Shown one piece after another: positions 1-9,283 of a stretch of 46,446 nucleotides of DNA. Numbering within the stretch: the stretch's first letter is position 1; each line of letters starts with the position of its first letter. Position numbers and translations under genes: made by a program. The notes under the pieces are model-generated. The model worked only from the letters and a program-made list of their open reading frames with translations. It did not search any database and was not told where the DNA came from. Source of the stretch: Terriglobia bacterium (GTDB lineage Bacteria; Acidobacteriota; Terriglobia; Bryobacterales; Bryobacteraceae); the NCBI GenBank assembly GCA_020073345.1, contig JAIQFI010000047.1:1-46446 (forward strand), written 5' to 3'.

Positions 1-1771
1 GGCTCAGCGAATTCCCCAGGTCCTGTGAGATCTCGAATAAAGCCTGGACTTCCTGCCGGGCCCCGGCAATCAGATCCAGAAAGTTGACCTCTGGCTTGCG
101 GACGTCGGCTGCGGCCGCGGATCCATTGGACGCTTCGAAACCTGCCGCCGGCGCCAGGCCGCGCTCGACCTTCACGTCCTTGGAAAGGCTCGCCGATTTA
201 GGCGCCGGCACTTTTGCTTTCCGCTCCCACTCGATGTAGCCTTCCTCCAGAGCGTTCACCACACGCGGATCGAAAGAGGTTCCGGACTCCGACCGCACCA
301 CCTTCATGGCGTCCGCCAGAGGCATGGCTCGCCGGTACTGCCGGTCGGAGGCGAGCGCATCCAGGCAATCCACCACGGCCAGAATGCGCGCACCGATGGG
401 AATCGCCTCGCCTTTGAGACCGTTGGGGTAGCCCGAGCCATTCCACTTTTCGTGGTGCGCCCGAACAATGGGAGCCACGGGATAGGGGAAGCGCACCCGC
501 TCCAGAATCTCGGCTCCCACAATCGGGTGAATCTTCATCTTCTCGAATTCTTCCGGCGTCAGACGGCCGGGCTTCGAGATGATGTGCTCCGGAACGGCCA
601 GTTTTCCGATATCGTGCAGCAGGGCCGCGGCTTGCAGAGCCTGCAATTCGCTATCGGAAAGCTCCAGAGCGAGGGCCAGTTCGCGGGCATACACTTGAAC
701 CCGTCGCAGGTGGTCGTGCGTGTTGTGATCCTTGGCCTCGATGGCCAGCGCCAAAGCCTCAATGGTTCTTAGGTGCAGGGAAGCCACTTCCTCGGCGTGG
801 CTCGTTTCCGCTTCCAGGCGATTCAAATACAGCCGGTAGGAACGGTAGATCAAGTAGACCACTGGACCGGAGAGCAGCACGGTTTGCCAGCCTACATAGT
901 GCGCCGCGCTGCTGACGGCTCTGGCAAACCCGGCTCCCACCAGGTAGTGCGGCAACGACCAGAATGACGTGGACAGCCACGTCTCCGCGAAGTCTTCCCC
1001 TTCTGTGATCGCCGTCCACGCGGCTATCGGAGCGGTGTTAGTCAAGAATAGACCCAGTGTGGCGACTGCCAGCCGGATAGCCGTGTCGGTCCTGGAGAAT
1101 TCGAACCATGCGGAATGGTACACACGCTCGGCTACCCCGGCCGCCACAATCATCAGCCCTACCTGGAGCAAGGCAAACGCAGGGCGAGGCCGTTTCGCCG
1201 GCTTCCAGTAGCACTGTACCAAGGCCACTCCGCAAGCCAGCACGATGGTTTCCGACGCAGTGAATTCCACTACGCCGATCAGCACGAACAAGTAGGAAAG
1301 AGGAAGGGGCCCGCTCATCCCGGGAACTCGCACCCGTGCTCCGGCAGAGGCCAGGGAGACCGCTAGGAACGCCCCAAACTTGATCAGGTCTGGAGATTGC
1401 CAGAATACGGCAGTGTTTATCAGCACTGCGGCCGCGACCGTTAGGACCACGTCCAGGAAGATGCGCGCCCTCGTTGTCAGGGGGAGCTCGTCCTCAGACT
1501 CCGGAGCAGCCTGGGGCACCTCCAGCTCAGGTTCCGATGCTACAAACACTTCCTCCACGGGCTGTTTTATCTGCAAGATGGCGGCCACTAGTTCACCCTT
1601 CCGTTTCCACAAGATGGGCGCGGTGAGGCGACCAGGCAGGGACAGGATGGCACTTCCGCCTCCATAGTTTTGCGACAAACTGGCGCAGTCTGCCGGGACA
1701 ATTCCGAGGGTGGGTAAGGTGTTCCCCGGAGGGCCAAGTACGGCGCGATTCTGCAAGATGGAAGGAGTCAT
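1..1771 (-). CDS. Membrane HD-GYP domain protein (c-di-GMP phosphodiesterase type), continuing past the left edge
   Basis: Partial gene: the frame stays open through base 1. Read from the minus strand, several hydrophobic helices fall between about bases 1480 and 850, followed by a helical linker and an HD-GYP domain with LLHDIGK near bases 590-610 and [16 protein letters not shown] near 415-465. Beyond it comes a Pro/Ala-rich linker and the beginning of what looks like a GAF domain ([11 protein letters not shown] at the edge). HD-GYP domains hydrolyse cyclic-di-GMP; the missing C-terminal part may hold a GAF or GGDEF module. The start is uncertain: the ATG at 1769-1771 gives the longest frame but collides with the divergent sigma54 gene, while the TTG at 1676-1678 or GTG at 1586-1588 would leave room for promoters. 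The divergent activator and the PilZ gene suggest a c-di-GMP signalling group. The family call is firm, the start is not. Confidence 0.85.
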   Translation of the reverse strand, partial: MTPSILQNRAVLGPPGNTLPTLGIVPADCASLSQNYGGGSAILSLPGRLTAPILWKRKGELVAAILQIKQPVEEVFVASEPELEVPQAAPESEDELPLTTRARIFLDVVLTVAAAVLINTAVFWQSPDLIKFGAFLAVSLASAGARVRVPGMSGPLPLSYLFVLIGVVEFTASETIVLACGVALVQCYWKPAKRPRPAFALLQVGLMIVAAGVAERVYHSAWFEFSRTDTAIRLAVATLGLFLTNTAPIAAWTAITEGEDFAETWLSTSFWSLPHYLVGAGFARAVSSAAHYVGWQTVLLSGPVVYLIYRSYRLYLNRLEAETSHAEEVASLHLRTIEALALAIEAKDHNTHDHLRRVQVYARELALALELSDSELQALQAAALLHDIGKLAVPEHIISKPGRLTPEEFEKMKIHPIVGAEILERVRFPYPVAPIVRAHHEKWNGSGYPNGLKGEAIPIGARILAVVDCLDALASDRQYRRAMPLADAMKVVRSESGTSFDPRVVNALEEGYIEWERKAKVPAPKSASLSKDVKVERGLAPAAGFEASNGSAAAADVRKPEVNFLDLIAGARQEVQALFEISQDLGNSLS

Positions 1772-2765
1772 GGCGGAAGCGGCAACAGCTCCGACACAGG
1801 TGTTCCTTGGGATGACCGCGATCATCGTGAGCGAGCCCATGCAGAGGCTCATGGAACTGGTCCAGCGCGTGGCCCGTTCCAGCGCCACCACCTTGATCAC
1901 CGGCGAAAGCGGGGTAGGGAAGGAACTGGTGGCCCGCGCGGTCCACTCTCATTCAGCCCGGGCCGGCAAGCCCTGGGTCGATTTCAATTGCGCCGCCCTG
2001 CCGGAACAGCTTCTGGAGAGCGAATTATTCGGCCACGAGCGTGGCGCGTTCAGCGGAGCCGACGCCACCAAGCCGGGGTTGTTTGAGCTGGCCCATCAGG
2101 GAACCATCTTCCTGGACGAAGTGGGAGAGCTGGACGCCCGGCTCCAAGTGAAGCTCCTGCGCGTGCTCGACGGCGCCCCGTATTACCGGCTGGGCGGCGT
2201 CCGCAAGGTTTCTGTAGATGTGCGCGTAGTGGCCGCGACCAACCGCGATCTGGAGCGAGCCGTGGCGCAAGGCCGGTTTCGCAGCGATCTGTTTCACCGC
2301 CTCAGCCAGTTCACGCTGCACGTTCCTCCTCTGCGCGCCCGCCCGGATGACATCGAACCGCTGGCGCGGCACTTCCTTGCCGAGCATTTTCCGGAGCTGG
2401 AGCTCGCCAGCTCAGCCGTGGGCGTGCTCCGGAATTATTCCTGGCCGGGCAACATACGTGAGTTGCGGAATGCCGTGATTCAGGCCGGCGTCATGAACCA
2501 GAGTGGAGAGCAGCTCACGTCGCAGGATTTCCGGCTTCGGTCGTTTCTTTCGCCCGCCGATGCCCTCGGAGACAACGAGGAAGGGTCCGAAAGTTCGCAG
2601 GAAGACGCTGGAAGCCTCGAAGTGATGGAGCGCCGGATGATCGAAGAAGCGCTGGCGGCTTCTGGCGGGCATCAGCAAAAGGCTGCCGCGCGTCTGGGAA
2701 TTTCGCGGCGGACCCTCAGCCGCAAGCTCAAACTGTACGAATCTGACCAGCGGGTGGCACTATGA
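1770..2765 (+). CDS. Sigma54-dependent transcriptional activator without N-terminal sensor domain
   Basis: About 331 residues. The AAA+ sigma54-interaction domain begins almost at once: Walker A GESGVGKE, the sigma54-contacting loop [10 protein letters not shown] (a GAFTGA variant with Ser), Walker [11 protein letters not shown], and the FRSDLFHRL and [10 protein letters not shown] motifs. A Fis-type helix-turn-helix sits at the C-terminus ([15 protein letters not shown]). The protein should remodel RNA polymerase-sigma54 at enhancer-driven promoters. It lacks a receiver, PAS or GAF input domain, so control may come from a partner protein or from its own abundance. ATG 1770 has a GGAAGGAG box just upstream, although the spacing is short. 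ATG 1758 or the in-frame GTG at 1710 are alternatives. Its stop overlaps the PilZ gene by 4 bases (ATGA), indicating translational coupling. Confidence 0.9.
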   Translation: MAEAATAPTQVFLGMTAIIVSEPMQRLMELVQRVARSSATTLITGESGVGKELVARAVHSHSARAGKPWVDFNCAALPEQLLESELFGHERGAFSGADATKPGLFELAHQGTIFLDEVGELDARLQVKLLRVLDGAPYYRLGGVRKVSVDVRVVAATNRDLERAVAQGRFRSDLFHRLSQFTLHVPPLRARPDDIEPLARHFLAEHFPELELASSAVGVLRNYSWPGNIRELRNAVIQAGVMNQSGEQLTSQDFRLRSFLSPADALGDNEEGSESSQEDAGSLEVMERRMIEEALAASGGHQQKAAARLGISRRTLSRKLKLYESDQRVAL

Positions 2766-3061
2766 TGAATCTCGCCCTCCACGAAAAGCGCCGCCTTCTG
2801 GAACAGCGCAAGGAGCCCCGTCAGCCGGCCGAAGGGCCGGTCCTGGTGCGCTTCGCTGACCCCCAGCCGGAGGAAATCCTGGGGCAGTTGATGGACGTGA
2901 GCCCCAGCGGTTTTCGCATGGCCCACGCTAATCAGTCCCTGCAGTCGGGCCAGGTGGTCGACTTCTCGCACTCTCTTGCAGCCGGCGCCGCCCGCGTGAT
3001 GTGGAATCGCATCACGGATCAGCGCGTGGAAACCGGTTTCCTGATCGTCACGGCGAAGTAA
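2762..3061 (+). CDS. Single-domain PilZ protein (c-di-GMP receptor)
   Basis: This 99-residue protein has the two parts of the PilZ c-di-GMP signature: an RxxxR-type segment (RKEPR, residues ~17-21) and a DxSxxG segment (DVSPSG, residues ~45-50), followed by the beta-barrel strands. PilZ domains bind c-di-GMP and pass the signal to motility, secretion or transcription partners. The start overlaps the stop of the sigma54 activator in an ATGA, so both are probably made from one transcript. Because the activator has no input domain of its own, a PilZ partner co-translated with it could confer c-di-GMP control; that is inference. ATG occurs twice in a row at the start (MMN), and either could initiate. 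Confidence 0.85.
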   Translation: MMNLALHEKRRLLEQRKEPRQPAEGPVLVRFADPQPEEILGQLMDVSPSGFRMAHANQSLQSGQVVDFSHSLAAGAARVMWNRITDQRVETGFLIVTAK

Positions 3062-3100
3062 TCAACGCCAGATCCACTCTTGATCCGCTAAACTGAGTGC

Positions 3101-4438
3101 GTGCCAAATCTTGAAGTGAAATGCTCCAAGGAGATGGAGCACTTGTTTCTCGAGAACAACGGAGAACTTCTCCGAAAACTGCATGCCCTCCTGCAAGGCC
3201 ACCAATCGCTCGACCCGGTGACCGAAGAGCCCAAGAATACGATGCTGCGCAACCGCGTCGCGACCACGCTCACGCCCTGGACGTTCTGCATAGTAGGCGA
3301 CGAGGACGGCCCCAGCAAGCGCGTTTCTGTGAATTTCGCACTCGGTGACAAGCCCGATCGCAAGGGCCCGCTGGGCGATCGCCTTCGTAAAGACCTCGGA
3401 CTCGATCTCGAGGACGTCATCGTCAACCATCTGTCCGAGAAATACAGGATGGAAGAGGGCAGGGAATACACCATGGTCTCCGAGACCCGCGAGGTGAACC
3501 GGCATCACTATAACGACAAGCCTCGCAAAAAGGCGCCCCCTCGTTCGAAGAACATCGAACCCAATCCCAAGCCCGATAAGCCCGCTTTCGACATGCCGCC
3601 CGGAGCGATCAACACCCATTGCCATGTGAACAGTAACGGCATGACTCCGTTCCCGTGGTCCGACGATCGGAAATACGATCCAGCCTTTGCGCCCTGGAGA
3701 AAGCTCGAAGAGCTCGACACGTTTCTGGGATTCTCGGGCGAGGTCATCGTCGCGGCCACCTGCCATGGCACCGACAACAGTTACATGCTCAATGCTCTGA
3801 AGAAATCGAAGGGCAGGGCACTGGGTGTCGCGTTCGTCGACAAGAACATAACGGACCAGGAACTGACTGCACTCGATACGGCTGGCGTGCGCGGCGTGCG
3901 CTACAGTTATGTGAAGCGCCTGACGAATCCTCCTCCGCCCGAGGAGATGGTCGCCATGGCGAAGCGGATCAAGCGCCTCAACTGGCACATCGATCTGTAC
4001 TGTGAAGCGGCCGACCTCAAGGATCTGGAGCCTCATATCATGGCCATTCCGATCCCCGTTGTCTTCGACCACATGGCCGTGCCCGCCATCGACAAGGGCG
4101 TCAGCGATCCCCAGTTTCAGCGCTTCCTGCGGCTCTTTCGCGACAAGCAGGATTGCTATGCCAAGGTGACGTGTCCCGAACGTCTTACGGGATCGAGCAA
4201 GCCCGAGGATTGGAGCAGGGCTCTGCCGTTCGCGCGTGCGTTAGTGGAAGAATTCCCTGAGCGCGTGATCACCGGCACCGATTGGCCTCATCCCAACATG
4301 AAAGAGGGCCAGATGCCGAACGACGGGGAGCTACTCAATCGCTGGATCTGGGAGCTCGCGGGCAAGGGCGCCGACACGTTAAAACGCATCCTGGTCGACA
4401 ACCCGCGGCGGCTTTTCAACTTTTCCGCGAAGTCTTAG
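3101..4438 (+). CDS. Amidohydrolase of the 2-pyrone-4,6-dicarboxylate lactonase type with an extra N-terminal region
   Basis: 445 residues from a GTG start. Residues ~165-440 form a TIM-barrel amidohydrolase with the metal motif HCH at 173-175 (context INTHCHVNS), a conserved VFDHMAVP segment and a C-terminal TGTDWPHPN motif whose Asp is a typical catalytic/metal residue. This arrangement matches LigI-like (PF04909) hydrolases of aromatic-ring degradation. Family members are usually about 280-300 residues, so residues 1-160 are additional: a charged region of mixed helices and strands ending in a basic Pro-rich linker (about 140-162). I do not recognise that region. There is no protocatechuate cleavage gene beside it, so the substrate is unknown. 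Its stop overlaps the stop of the convergent secreted-protein gene. Confidence 0.75.
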   Translation: MPNLEVKCSKEMEHLFLENNGELLRKLHALLQGHQSLDPVTEEPKNTMLRNRVATTLTPWTFCIVGDEDGPSKRVSVNFALGDKPDRKGPLGDRLRKDLGLDLEDVIVNHLSEKYRMEEGREYTMVSETREVNRHHYNDKPRKKAPPRSKNIEPNPKPDKPAFDMPPGAINTHCHVNSNGMTPFPWSDDRKYDPAFAPWRKLEELDTFLGFSGEVIVAATCHGTDNSYMLNALKKSKGRALGVAFVDKNITDQELTALDTAGVRGVRYSYVKRLTNPPPPEEMVAMAKRIKRLNWHIDLYCEAADLKDLEPHIMAIPIPVVFDHMAVPAIDKGVSDPQFQRFLRLFRDKQDCYAKVTCPERLTGSSKPEDWSRALPFARALVEEFPERVITGTDWPHPNMKEGQMPNDGELLNRWIWELAGKGADTLKRILVDNPRRLFNFSAKS

Positions 4439-5529
4439 CGTGACCGGCGTGCGAACCGGTAATCGCCGGACACGTGCTTCACAAAGAGCTGCGTGGTCTC
4501 GCCGGAATCGGCTTTAGTGAACGCGATCCCCAGCCCATATAAGCCGGAAAACTCGGTTTCGGACCGCGCCGCCAGCGGCGTCTTGCCCCTTCCGTCCATG
4601 TCTCCGAACAGCGTACCGCCCGAGAGCGTGATCTCGACGACGCGGGGGACCAATGTCCGGCTCCACAGTCTCGGCTGCTCCTCGTAGGTGCCCACGTACT
4701 TCGCCAGAATCTCGGGCGCGACCTTTACCTCAGATCTTCTTTCATCGGAGGCCTTGCCGACCCAGTGCTCCAGCTCGCTGCCCTTCTCGTTGCACACCCA
4801 TTCGATCATCTCGGTATCCGCGGCGAGTTCCGCTCGCACCGCGACGGTCCAAGGCCGGGCGTAGACGGCTGGGTCCGAGAGCGTCACGTCGAGCTCCAGA
4901 TTGCCGAAGTTGCGCCGCCGGTAGCGCTCGGTCATGCGCAGAGCCTCGGTATGCGGATGGCCATCGTGATCCAGCCACGTTCGGTCATTGAATCCGAAAC
5001 TCTCCACCACCAGCGTGTCCCCGTCCCAATGCCCGACCGAGTATCCCATCCAGCTCGGATTGGGAGCCGTCTCCAACGCGCGCCCGTCCAGGAAGATCTG
5101 GCGATAGGTCAGGTCGGTGTTTAGGATGAGGATAAGGCCCGGAGTCTGGACAATCTTCATCATCTCCGCGCCGGTGCTGTCCGCGTCCGTGCTGTAGGCG
5201 GGACCCAGCGGCACGCACAGCACGTTCATATAGTCTTTGCCCAGGTCTTCCTTGCGCTTCTGAACTAAAGCTTCCGCCCAAGGCTGTACTTCTCCGGGTT
5301 TCAGGTCCGCTGCGATATTGCGGGAATACTTGGGGGAAATTTTATTCCACAGACCCGATAGATCAGGGTGGCCGTCGGGAGCGCGCGGCGCGGGCGCGGC
5401 TAGATTCGGCTGGCCGTCCGCGGTGCGCGGGATGCCCCGCGTAGGCTGATTCAGCCACTGAGCATCGACCGCCGTCACCAGCGGCGCGCCCAACGCGACT
5501 ATCAGGATCGCGATCGCCGATCGAGTCAT
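4435..5529 (-). CDS. Secreted protein of the acidobacterial 'DGxPDLSGxW' family, function unknown
   Basis: 364 residues with an N-terminal signal peptide (MTRSAIAILIVALGAPLVTA, cleavage probably near VDAQ). The mature N-terminus carries TADGQPNLAAPAPRAPDGHPDLSGLW, a motif repeated in many secreted acidobacterial proteins of unknown role. The middle contains GHWDGDTLVVES and MTERYRR, also typical of this family, and the C-terminal part (VAPEILAKYVGTYEE onward) resembles a small lipocalin-like or beta-barrel appendix. A strong ribosome binding site (AGGAGG, six bases before ATG) supports the start at 5529. No enzyme activity can be assigned. The product is probably periplasmic or extracellular. 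Confidence 0.75.
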   Translation of the reverse strand: MTRSAIAILIVALGAPLVTAVDAQWLNQPTRGIPRTADGQPNLAAPAPRAPDGHPDLSGLWNKISPKYSRNIAADLKPGEVQPWAEALVQKRKEDLGKDYMNVLCVPLGPAYSTDADSTGAEMMKIVQTPGLILILNTDLTYRQIFLDGRALETAPNPSWMGYSVGHWDGDTLVVESFGFNDRTWLDHDGHPHTEALRMTERYRRRNFGNLELDVTLSDPAVYARPWTVAVRAELAADTEMIEWVCNEKGSELEHWVGKASDERRSEVKVAPEILAKYVGTYEEQPRLWSRTLVPRVVEITLSGGTLFGDMDGRGKTPLAARSETEFSGLYGLGIAFTKADSGETTQLFVKHVSGDYRFARRSR

Positions 5530-5842
5530 GATGACCTCCTTCTACCGTTCCGAATTCTATCGAATGTCCGACCGAGACGACAGCCCCGGAAGATGGCTTC
5601 ACTTGGAACAGCCGGTCCTTCAGGATCTGCTTCTCGACCGCACTCTCGGTTTCCAGCCCCTTCTTCTCAAACGGTAGGTAAACCCACCGCCAGGTCAGAA
5701 GGACGCCCAAAATTCATTGAGCATTGATTCGTCCGTAACGAAGCAGAATTTACACCTTGTTATATTCGCCTGAGTCAAGCACATCGCATTTGAGTGTGAG
5801 ACCCGAGTTCCAAATATTCCTTGGGAGGAGAGAAACAACACA
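5530..5842. other. Divergent intergenic region, no clear gene
   Basis: About 310 bases between the secreted-protein gene and the phosphoesterase gene. The minus strand contains an open frame (about 5710 down into the neighbouring gene) whose first part reads LTWRWVYLPFEKKG and is mildly protein-like, but it has no good start and runs out of frame over the real gene. It is at most a gene remnant. The region must hold two divergent promoters; none stands out clearly. A GGGAGGAG ribosome binding site lies at about 5823-5830 ahead of the GTG at 5843. Confidence 0.4.
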
Positions 5843-7107
5843 GTGAAGACAAGAATCGCGCTTTTGGCCATTTTAAGTGTTGCAACAGCCAGTTCCGGGC
5901 TCGCCGCCGAGGGTCCCGTTCCGGAGGTTTGCAACCTCTGGACCATGTATTTGTCATCATGATGGAGAATCACGGGTATGGTCAGATTCTGAACAACCCA
6001 AACCTGCCCTTTACCAACACCTTGGCCAATCTTGCGAATATCAGCACCAACTACTTCGCGATCGCCCATCCAAGCTTGACCAATTACCTCGAGGTGGTAG
6101 GCGGTTCGAACTTCGGGGTTCTTAGCGACAACAATCCGGATTGGCACAACTTCAACTGCCTTCCGAACTTGATTTCCGCGACCGCCTCAACCGACAATCC
6201 GTCGTCCCCCAACATTTGCCCCATCGCGAGCATAGGGACGGAGGCCGCGACGCCCGCGGTTGATACAACCAACGAGGCCAGCGGTTCTCCGGGCGTAAAC
6301 AACATTGATGGGATCCAATCCATTCCAGCCGCGACCAACATATCCGGCAAGACCATCGCCGATCAGCTCGCGGAAACCGGACGCACGTGGAAAAGTTATC
6401 AGGAGAGTCTGCCGCCTCAGGGCGCCGACGGCGTCAATAACAGTGACGGCTTTTACAGTAACCTCACCAATTTCAGTTCCATTAAGCCGGCCCTGACACC
6501 GCCCTTATCGGCGTCCGATATCGTGTCCCTCTACGCGGTTAAGCACAACCCCTTTGCCTATTTTCGCAGCGTGCAAGAAGGTGAGGAGTGGGGCAGCGAC
6601 CTGACGAATATGGTGGGTTTCGACGGTTGGGACGGCCTCTACGCCGATCTCCGTTCGGGCTCCGTTCCCACGTTCTCTTTCATCGCGCCCAATCAGTGCA
6701 ACGATCAGCATGGGCGCGGTAATGCCGGCCCCTACTGCAACTTTGATCCAAAAGATGACGGCACTCAGGCCGGTCTCAACCCGGCTCTGATGCAGCGCGG
6801 CGACATGGCCCTGAAGACCATCGTCACCGCCATCAAACAGTCTCCGGCGTGGAGGCAGGGCAGGAATGCAATCGTTGTCTTGTGGGATGAAGACGACTAC
6901 AGCGTCGCGCCCACCAAGAATCAGGTCCTGCTGATCGTTGATACCAACTACGGGAGCCACGGACTGCAAAGCGCGACATTCTACAATCACTATTCTCTGC
7001 TGAAATCGCTGGAAGCGGGTCTGGGACTGCCGTGCCTGAACCATGCTTGCGACGGCACCGTGAGCGTGATGTCCGACCTTTTCGGCACCTTCTATATTGT
7101 CTTCTAG
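5843..7107 (+). CDS. Secreted phosphoesterase (acid phosphatase/phospholipase C-like) with an apparent frameshift after the signal peptide
   Basis: The body, read in the frame of bases ≡1 mod 3, begins near LDHVFVIMMENHGYG and contains the metal-binding ENHGYG, the HPSLTNYL segment, DEDDYS and GSHGL, as in PF04185-type alkaline phosphatase superfamily phosphoesterases. This frame has no signal peptide; its nominal N-terminus is basic junk. In another frame a GTG at 5843, preceded by GGGAGGAG, encodes a near-perfect signal peptide (KTRIALLAILSVATASSGLA) followed by AEGPVPEV, but that frame hits TGA at 5960-5962. The two halves join only with a one-base shift near 5915-5945, exactly where a 9-bp hairpin lies (5921-5941). 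This could be a sequencing or assembly indel, a real inactivating mutation or, less likely, recoding. The enzyme would act outside the cytoplasm. Confidence 0.75.
5921..5941 (+). repeat. Hairpin at the frameshift point of the phosphoesterase gene
   Basis: Bases 5921-5929 pair with 5933-5941 (nine pairs, one G-T) around a three-base loop TGC; the core is GAGGTT-TGC-AACCTC. It sits exactly where the signal-peptide frame must change into the catalytic frame. Short hairpins are hot spots both for replication slippage and for base-calling errors. No canonical slippery heptamer precedes it. Confidence 0.7.
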
Positions 7108-7134
7108 GTCTCCGCGCGCGCTGCGCGAGCCCGT

Positions 7135-7243
7135 ACGAAGGTGGGCGATTGACAGGATAGCGACCGGCAGTGCGCGCCGAGTTTCAGATCCACCTTCGTG
7201 ACGGCTGGCGCTGGGAAAAAATCTGCTCGGCTTTCCCAGCGCC
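7135..7243. repeat. Two consecutive inverted repeats in a 390-base gap without a gene
   Basis: The gap 7108-7495 holds no convincing gene. It contains a perfect 10-base inverted repeat (ACGAAGGTGG at 7135-7144 and its complement at 7190-7199) and, immediately after, a perfect 12-base stem (GGCGCTGGGAAA at 7207-7218 with 7232-7243) around a 13-base loop. Neither is followed by a T-run on either strand, so they are not classical intrinsic terminators. They could be a factor-assisted 3' end of the phosphoesterase transcript, a structured RNA, or a REP/MITE-like remnant. The rest of the gap, up to the promoter at 7449, shows nothing recognisable. Confidence 0.6.
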
Positions 7244-7448
7244 GAGATACTTCTTCTGACTTTTCAGCCGCTTGCCCCCTCACAAATCCAGTTGCCTCTG
7301 CTCCGGACCCTATACTTTGAACTGGAGCCATGGCATTCGTCCCAGCCCTGGGTTCTTGGGTTCGTTTTGCCACCACGTTTTTCTTGACCGCCAATCCCGC
7401 TAGCGGTGATATTATCATGTGGACTGCGGAGGTGGGTTGCGCCCCCAC

Positions 7449-7476
7449 TTGTAAGGAATGCGGGAAGTAGTATAAT
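7449..7476 (+). promoter_or_regulatory. Predicted sigma70 promoter for the sulfite/nitrite reductase gene
   Basis: A perfect -10 box TATAAT (7471-7476) lies 16 bases downstream of TTGTAA (7449-7454), a four-of-six match to the -35 consensus. Transcription would begin around 7483, leaving a leader of only about 13 bases before the ATG at 7496. The leader has only a weak ribosome binding site. Confidence 0.6.
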
Positions 7477-7495
7477 CTCTATAGGGAATTAGAGT

Positions 7496-9244
7496 ATGGC
7501 TACAGCGGACGTCCTCAATCACCAGCAAGTCCTTGAGCAGGAGTACGATAGCACCGTTCGCGCGGATATCGAACTGTTCCGCTCCCAGGCCCACGAATTC
7601 CTCGCCGGCAAACTGACCGCTGACGAGTTCCGGCCCTATCGCCTCCGCCGGGGCATCTACGGCCAGCGTCAGGACGGCGTCCAGATGATCCGCACCAAGA
7701 TCCCCGGTGGTCTGCTCACCTCGGTCCAGATGCGCCAGCTCGGCACCGTCGCCGACCGGTGCGCCGGGGGCAAGGGCCACCTCACCACGCGGCAGAACAT
7801 GCAGTTTCACTTCGTGCCGCTGGCGCAGGTTCCCGACGCGTTGCATCTTCTTGCCGATATCCGCCTGACTACGCGTGAAGCCTGCTACAACACGGTCCGC
7901 AACGTCACGGCTTGCCCCCTGGCCGGCATCCATGCCGAAGAGCCCTTCGATGTGCAGCCCTACGCCCGGCGGCTGGCGCTCGCCTTCCTACACAAGGAGC
8001 TGACCGATAGCCTGCCTCGCAAGTTCAAGGTCGCGTTTTCCGGTTGCCCCGAGGATTGCATCGCCACGGCGATCAACGACGTCGGCCTGCGCGCCATCAT
8101 CCGCGATGGCGTGAAAGGCTTCAGCATGACCGTTGCCGGCGGGTTGGGACCGCTGCCGGTCGAAGCCAAGCTCCTCCACGAGTTCATTCCCGCCGAGGAC
8201 GTCGTCCGCCGCGTGGAAGCCGTCATCCGCGTGTTCAACGTCCACGGCAATCGTAAGGACAAGAACAAGGCTCGGTTGAAGTTTGTGATGCGCGCGCGCG
8301 GGTTTGACTGGCTGCGCGATACCGTCGAGGAGCAGTATCAGGACATCCTGGCCAACGGCGGCATCCCTATGCCGGAAGCCGTTCCCGAGAATTTCGGTGG
8401 TTTTCAGCCGATCCCACCACCACCCGGAACGGGCGAGAAGCTGCCGATGTTCAATGCCTCGCCCGAGTTCAACGCCTGGCGCGAGACCAATGTCCGCCCG
8501 CAGAAGCAGTCCGGCTACGCCATCGTCACGGTGATGACGCCGCAGGGCAATCTGACCGGCGATCAGATGCGCGGCCTGGCGTCGCTCGCCGAACAGGCCT
8601 CGGAAGGCGCGATGCGCGTCACCATGGCACAGAATATCGTGCTGGCTTACGTTCCTGTGGGCGCGCTGCAGCGCGTGTACGGCGCCCTGACCCGCCTGGG
8701 ACTGAGCAAGGATCGCGCCGACGAGATCAGCGACGTGGTCACCTGCCCGGGCGCTTATAGCTGCAACCTGGCGCTGACCAAATCGATGGGTCTGGGTGAC
8801 GCCCTGGCAGCCACCGTCCGCAAGTACGACGATCCCGCCATCCGCAACCTGCAGATCCGGATCAGCGGCTGCCCCAATTCCTGCGGCCAGCACTGGATCG
8901 GCGATTTGGGATTCTACGGCAATTCCCGCAAGATAGACGGTAAAGAAGTGCCGTACTATCTGATGCTTCTAGGTGGCGGCCAGCATGAATTCGGCCTGGC
9001 TGTGCAGAGTCTGCCGGCCCGTCTGGCGCCGGTCGCCGTCGAGCGCATTCTGGATCATTACCAGGCGAATCACCAGGCGGGTGAGTCATTCCGCGCATAC
9101 GTAATGCGCCAAAAAGTCGCTTTCTTCAAGGAACTGACCGCCGATCTAGTCAAACCTTCGGACATGTCGCCCGAAATGTATCAAGACTGGGGCGACGACG
9201 TGGCCTTCTCCTTGAAGCTCGGCCGCGGCGAGTGCGCGGCCTAG
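7496..9244 (+). CDS. Siroheme/[4Fe-4S] sulfite or nitrite reductase
   Basis: 582 residues, the usual size for a monomeric assimilatory sulfite/nitrite reductase hemoprotein. The two-fold repeat of ferredoxin-like half-domains is visible: the first half has TTRQNMQFHFV and NVTACPLAG, the second MAQNIVLAYVP. The cluster ligands are C417 and C423 (TCPGAYSC, CX5C) and C459 and C463 (SGCPNSCGQH, CX3C); these bind the [4Fe-4S] cluster that is bridged to siroheme. The reaction is six-electron reduction of sulfite to sulfide or of nitrite to ammonia; sequence alone does not settle which. The enzyme is cytoplasmic. It stands alone behind its own promoter, but the siroheme precursor genes lie about 8 kb downstream. 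Confidence 0.92.
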   Translation: MATADVLNHQQVLEQEYDSTVRADIELFRSQAHEFLAGKLTADEFRPYRLRRGIYGQRQDGVQMIRTKIPGGLLTSVQMRQLGTVADRCAGGKGHLTTRQNMQFHFVPLAQVPDALHLLADIRLTTREACYNTVRNVTACPLAGIHAEEPFDVQPYARRLALAFLHKELTDSLPRKFKVAFSGCPEDCIATAINDVGLRAIIRDGVKGFSMTVAGGLGPLPVEAKLLHEFIPAEDVVRRVEAVIRVFNVHGNRKDKNKARLKFVMRARGFDWLRDTVEEQYQDILANGGIPMPEAVPENFGGFQPIPPPPGTGEKLPMFNASPEFNAWRETNVRPQKQSGYAIVTVMTPQGNLTGDQMRGLASLAEQASEGAMRVTMAQNIVLAYVPVGALQRVYGALTRLGLSKDRADEISDVVTCPGAYSCNLALTKSMGLGDALAATVRKYDDPAIRNLQIRISGCPNSCGQHWIGDLGFYGNSRKIDGKEVPYYLMLLGGGQHEFGLAVQSLPARLAPVAVERILDHYQANHQAGESFRAYVMRQKVAFFKELTADLVKPSDMSPEMYQDWGDDVAFSLKLGRGECAA

Positions 9245-9283
9245 GACGGTACCCCGTCCCGATAGAATTGAAATGAGCTGCCG

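Noticed and set aside
3062-4072. A 336-codon antisense frame over the amidohydrolase gene
   Set aside because: The plus-strand product has metal-binding motifs and family resemblance; the antisense product has none.
5363-5710. Minus-strand open frame with the peptide LTWRWVYLPFEKKG
   Set aside because: It starts with TTG, has no ribosome binding site and runs out of frame through the secreted-protein gene; at most a remnant.
5921-5962. Programmed -1 frameshift
   Set aside because: A hairpin is present but no X-XXY-YYZ slippery heptamer precedes it, and the change falls right after a signal peptide; an indel or error is more likely.
7207-7243. Intrinsic terminator for the phosphoesterase gene
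   Set aside because: The stem is long and perfect but no T-run follows on either strand; kept as an inverted repeat instead.
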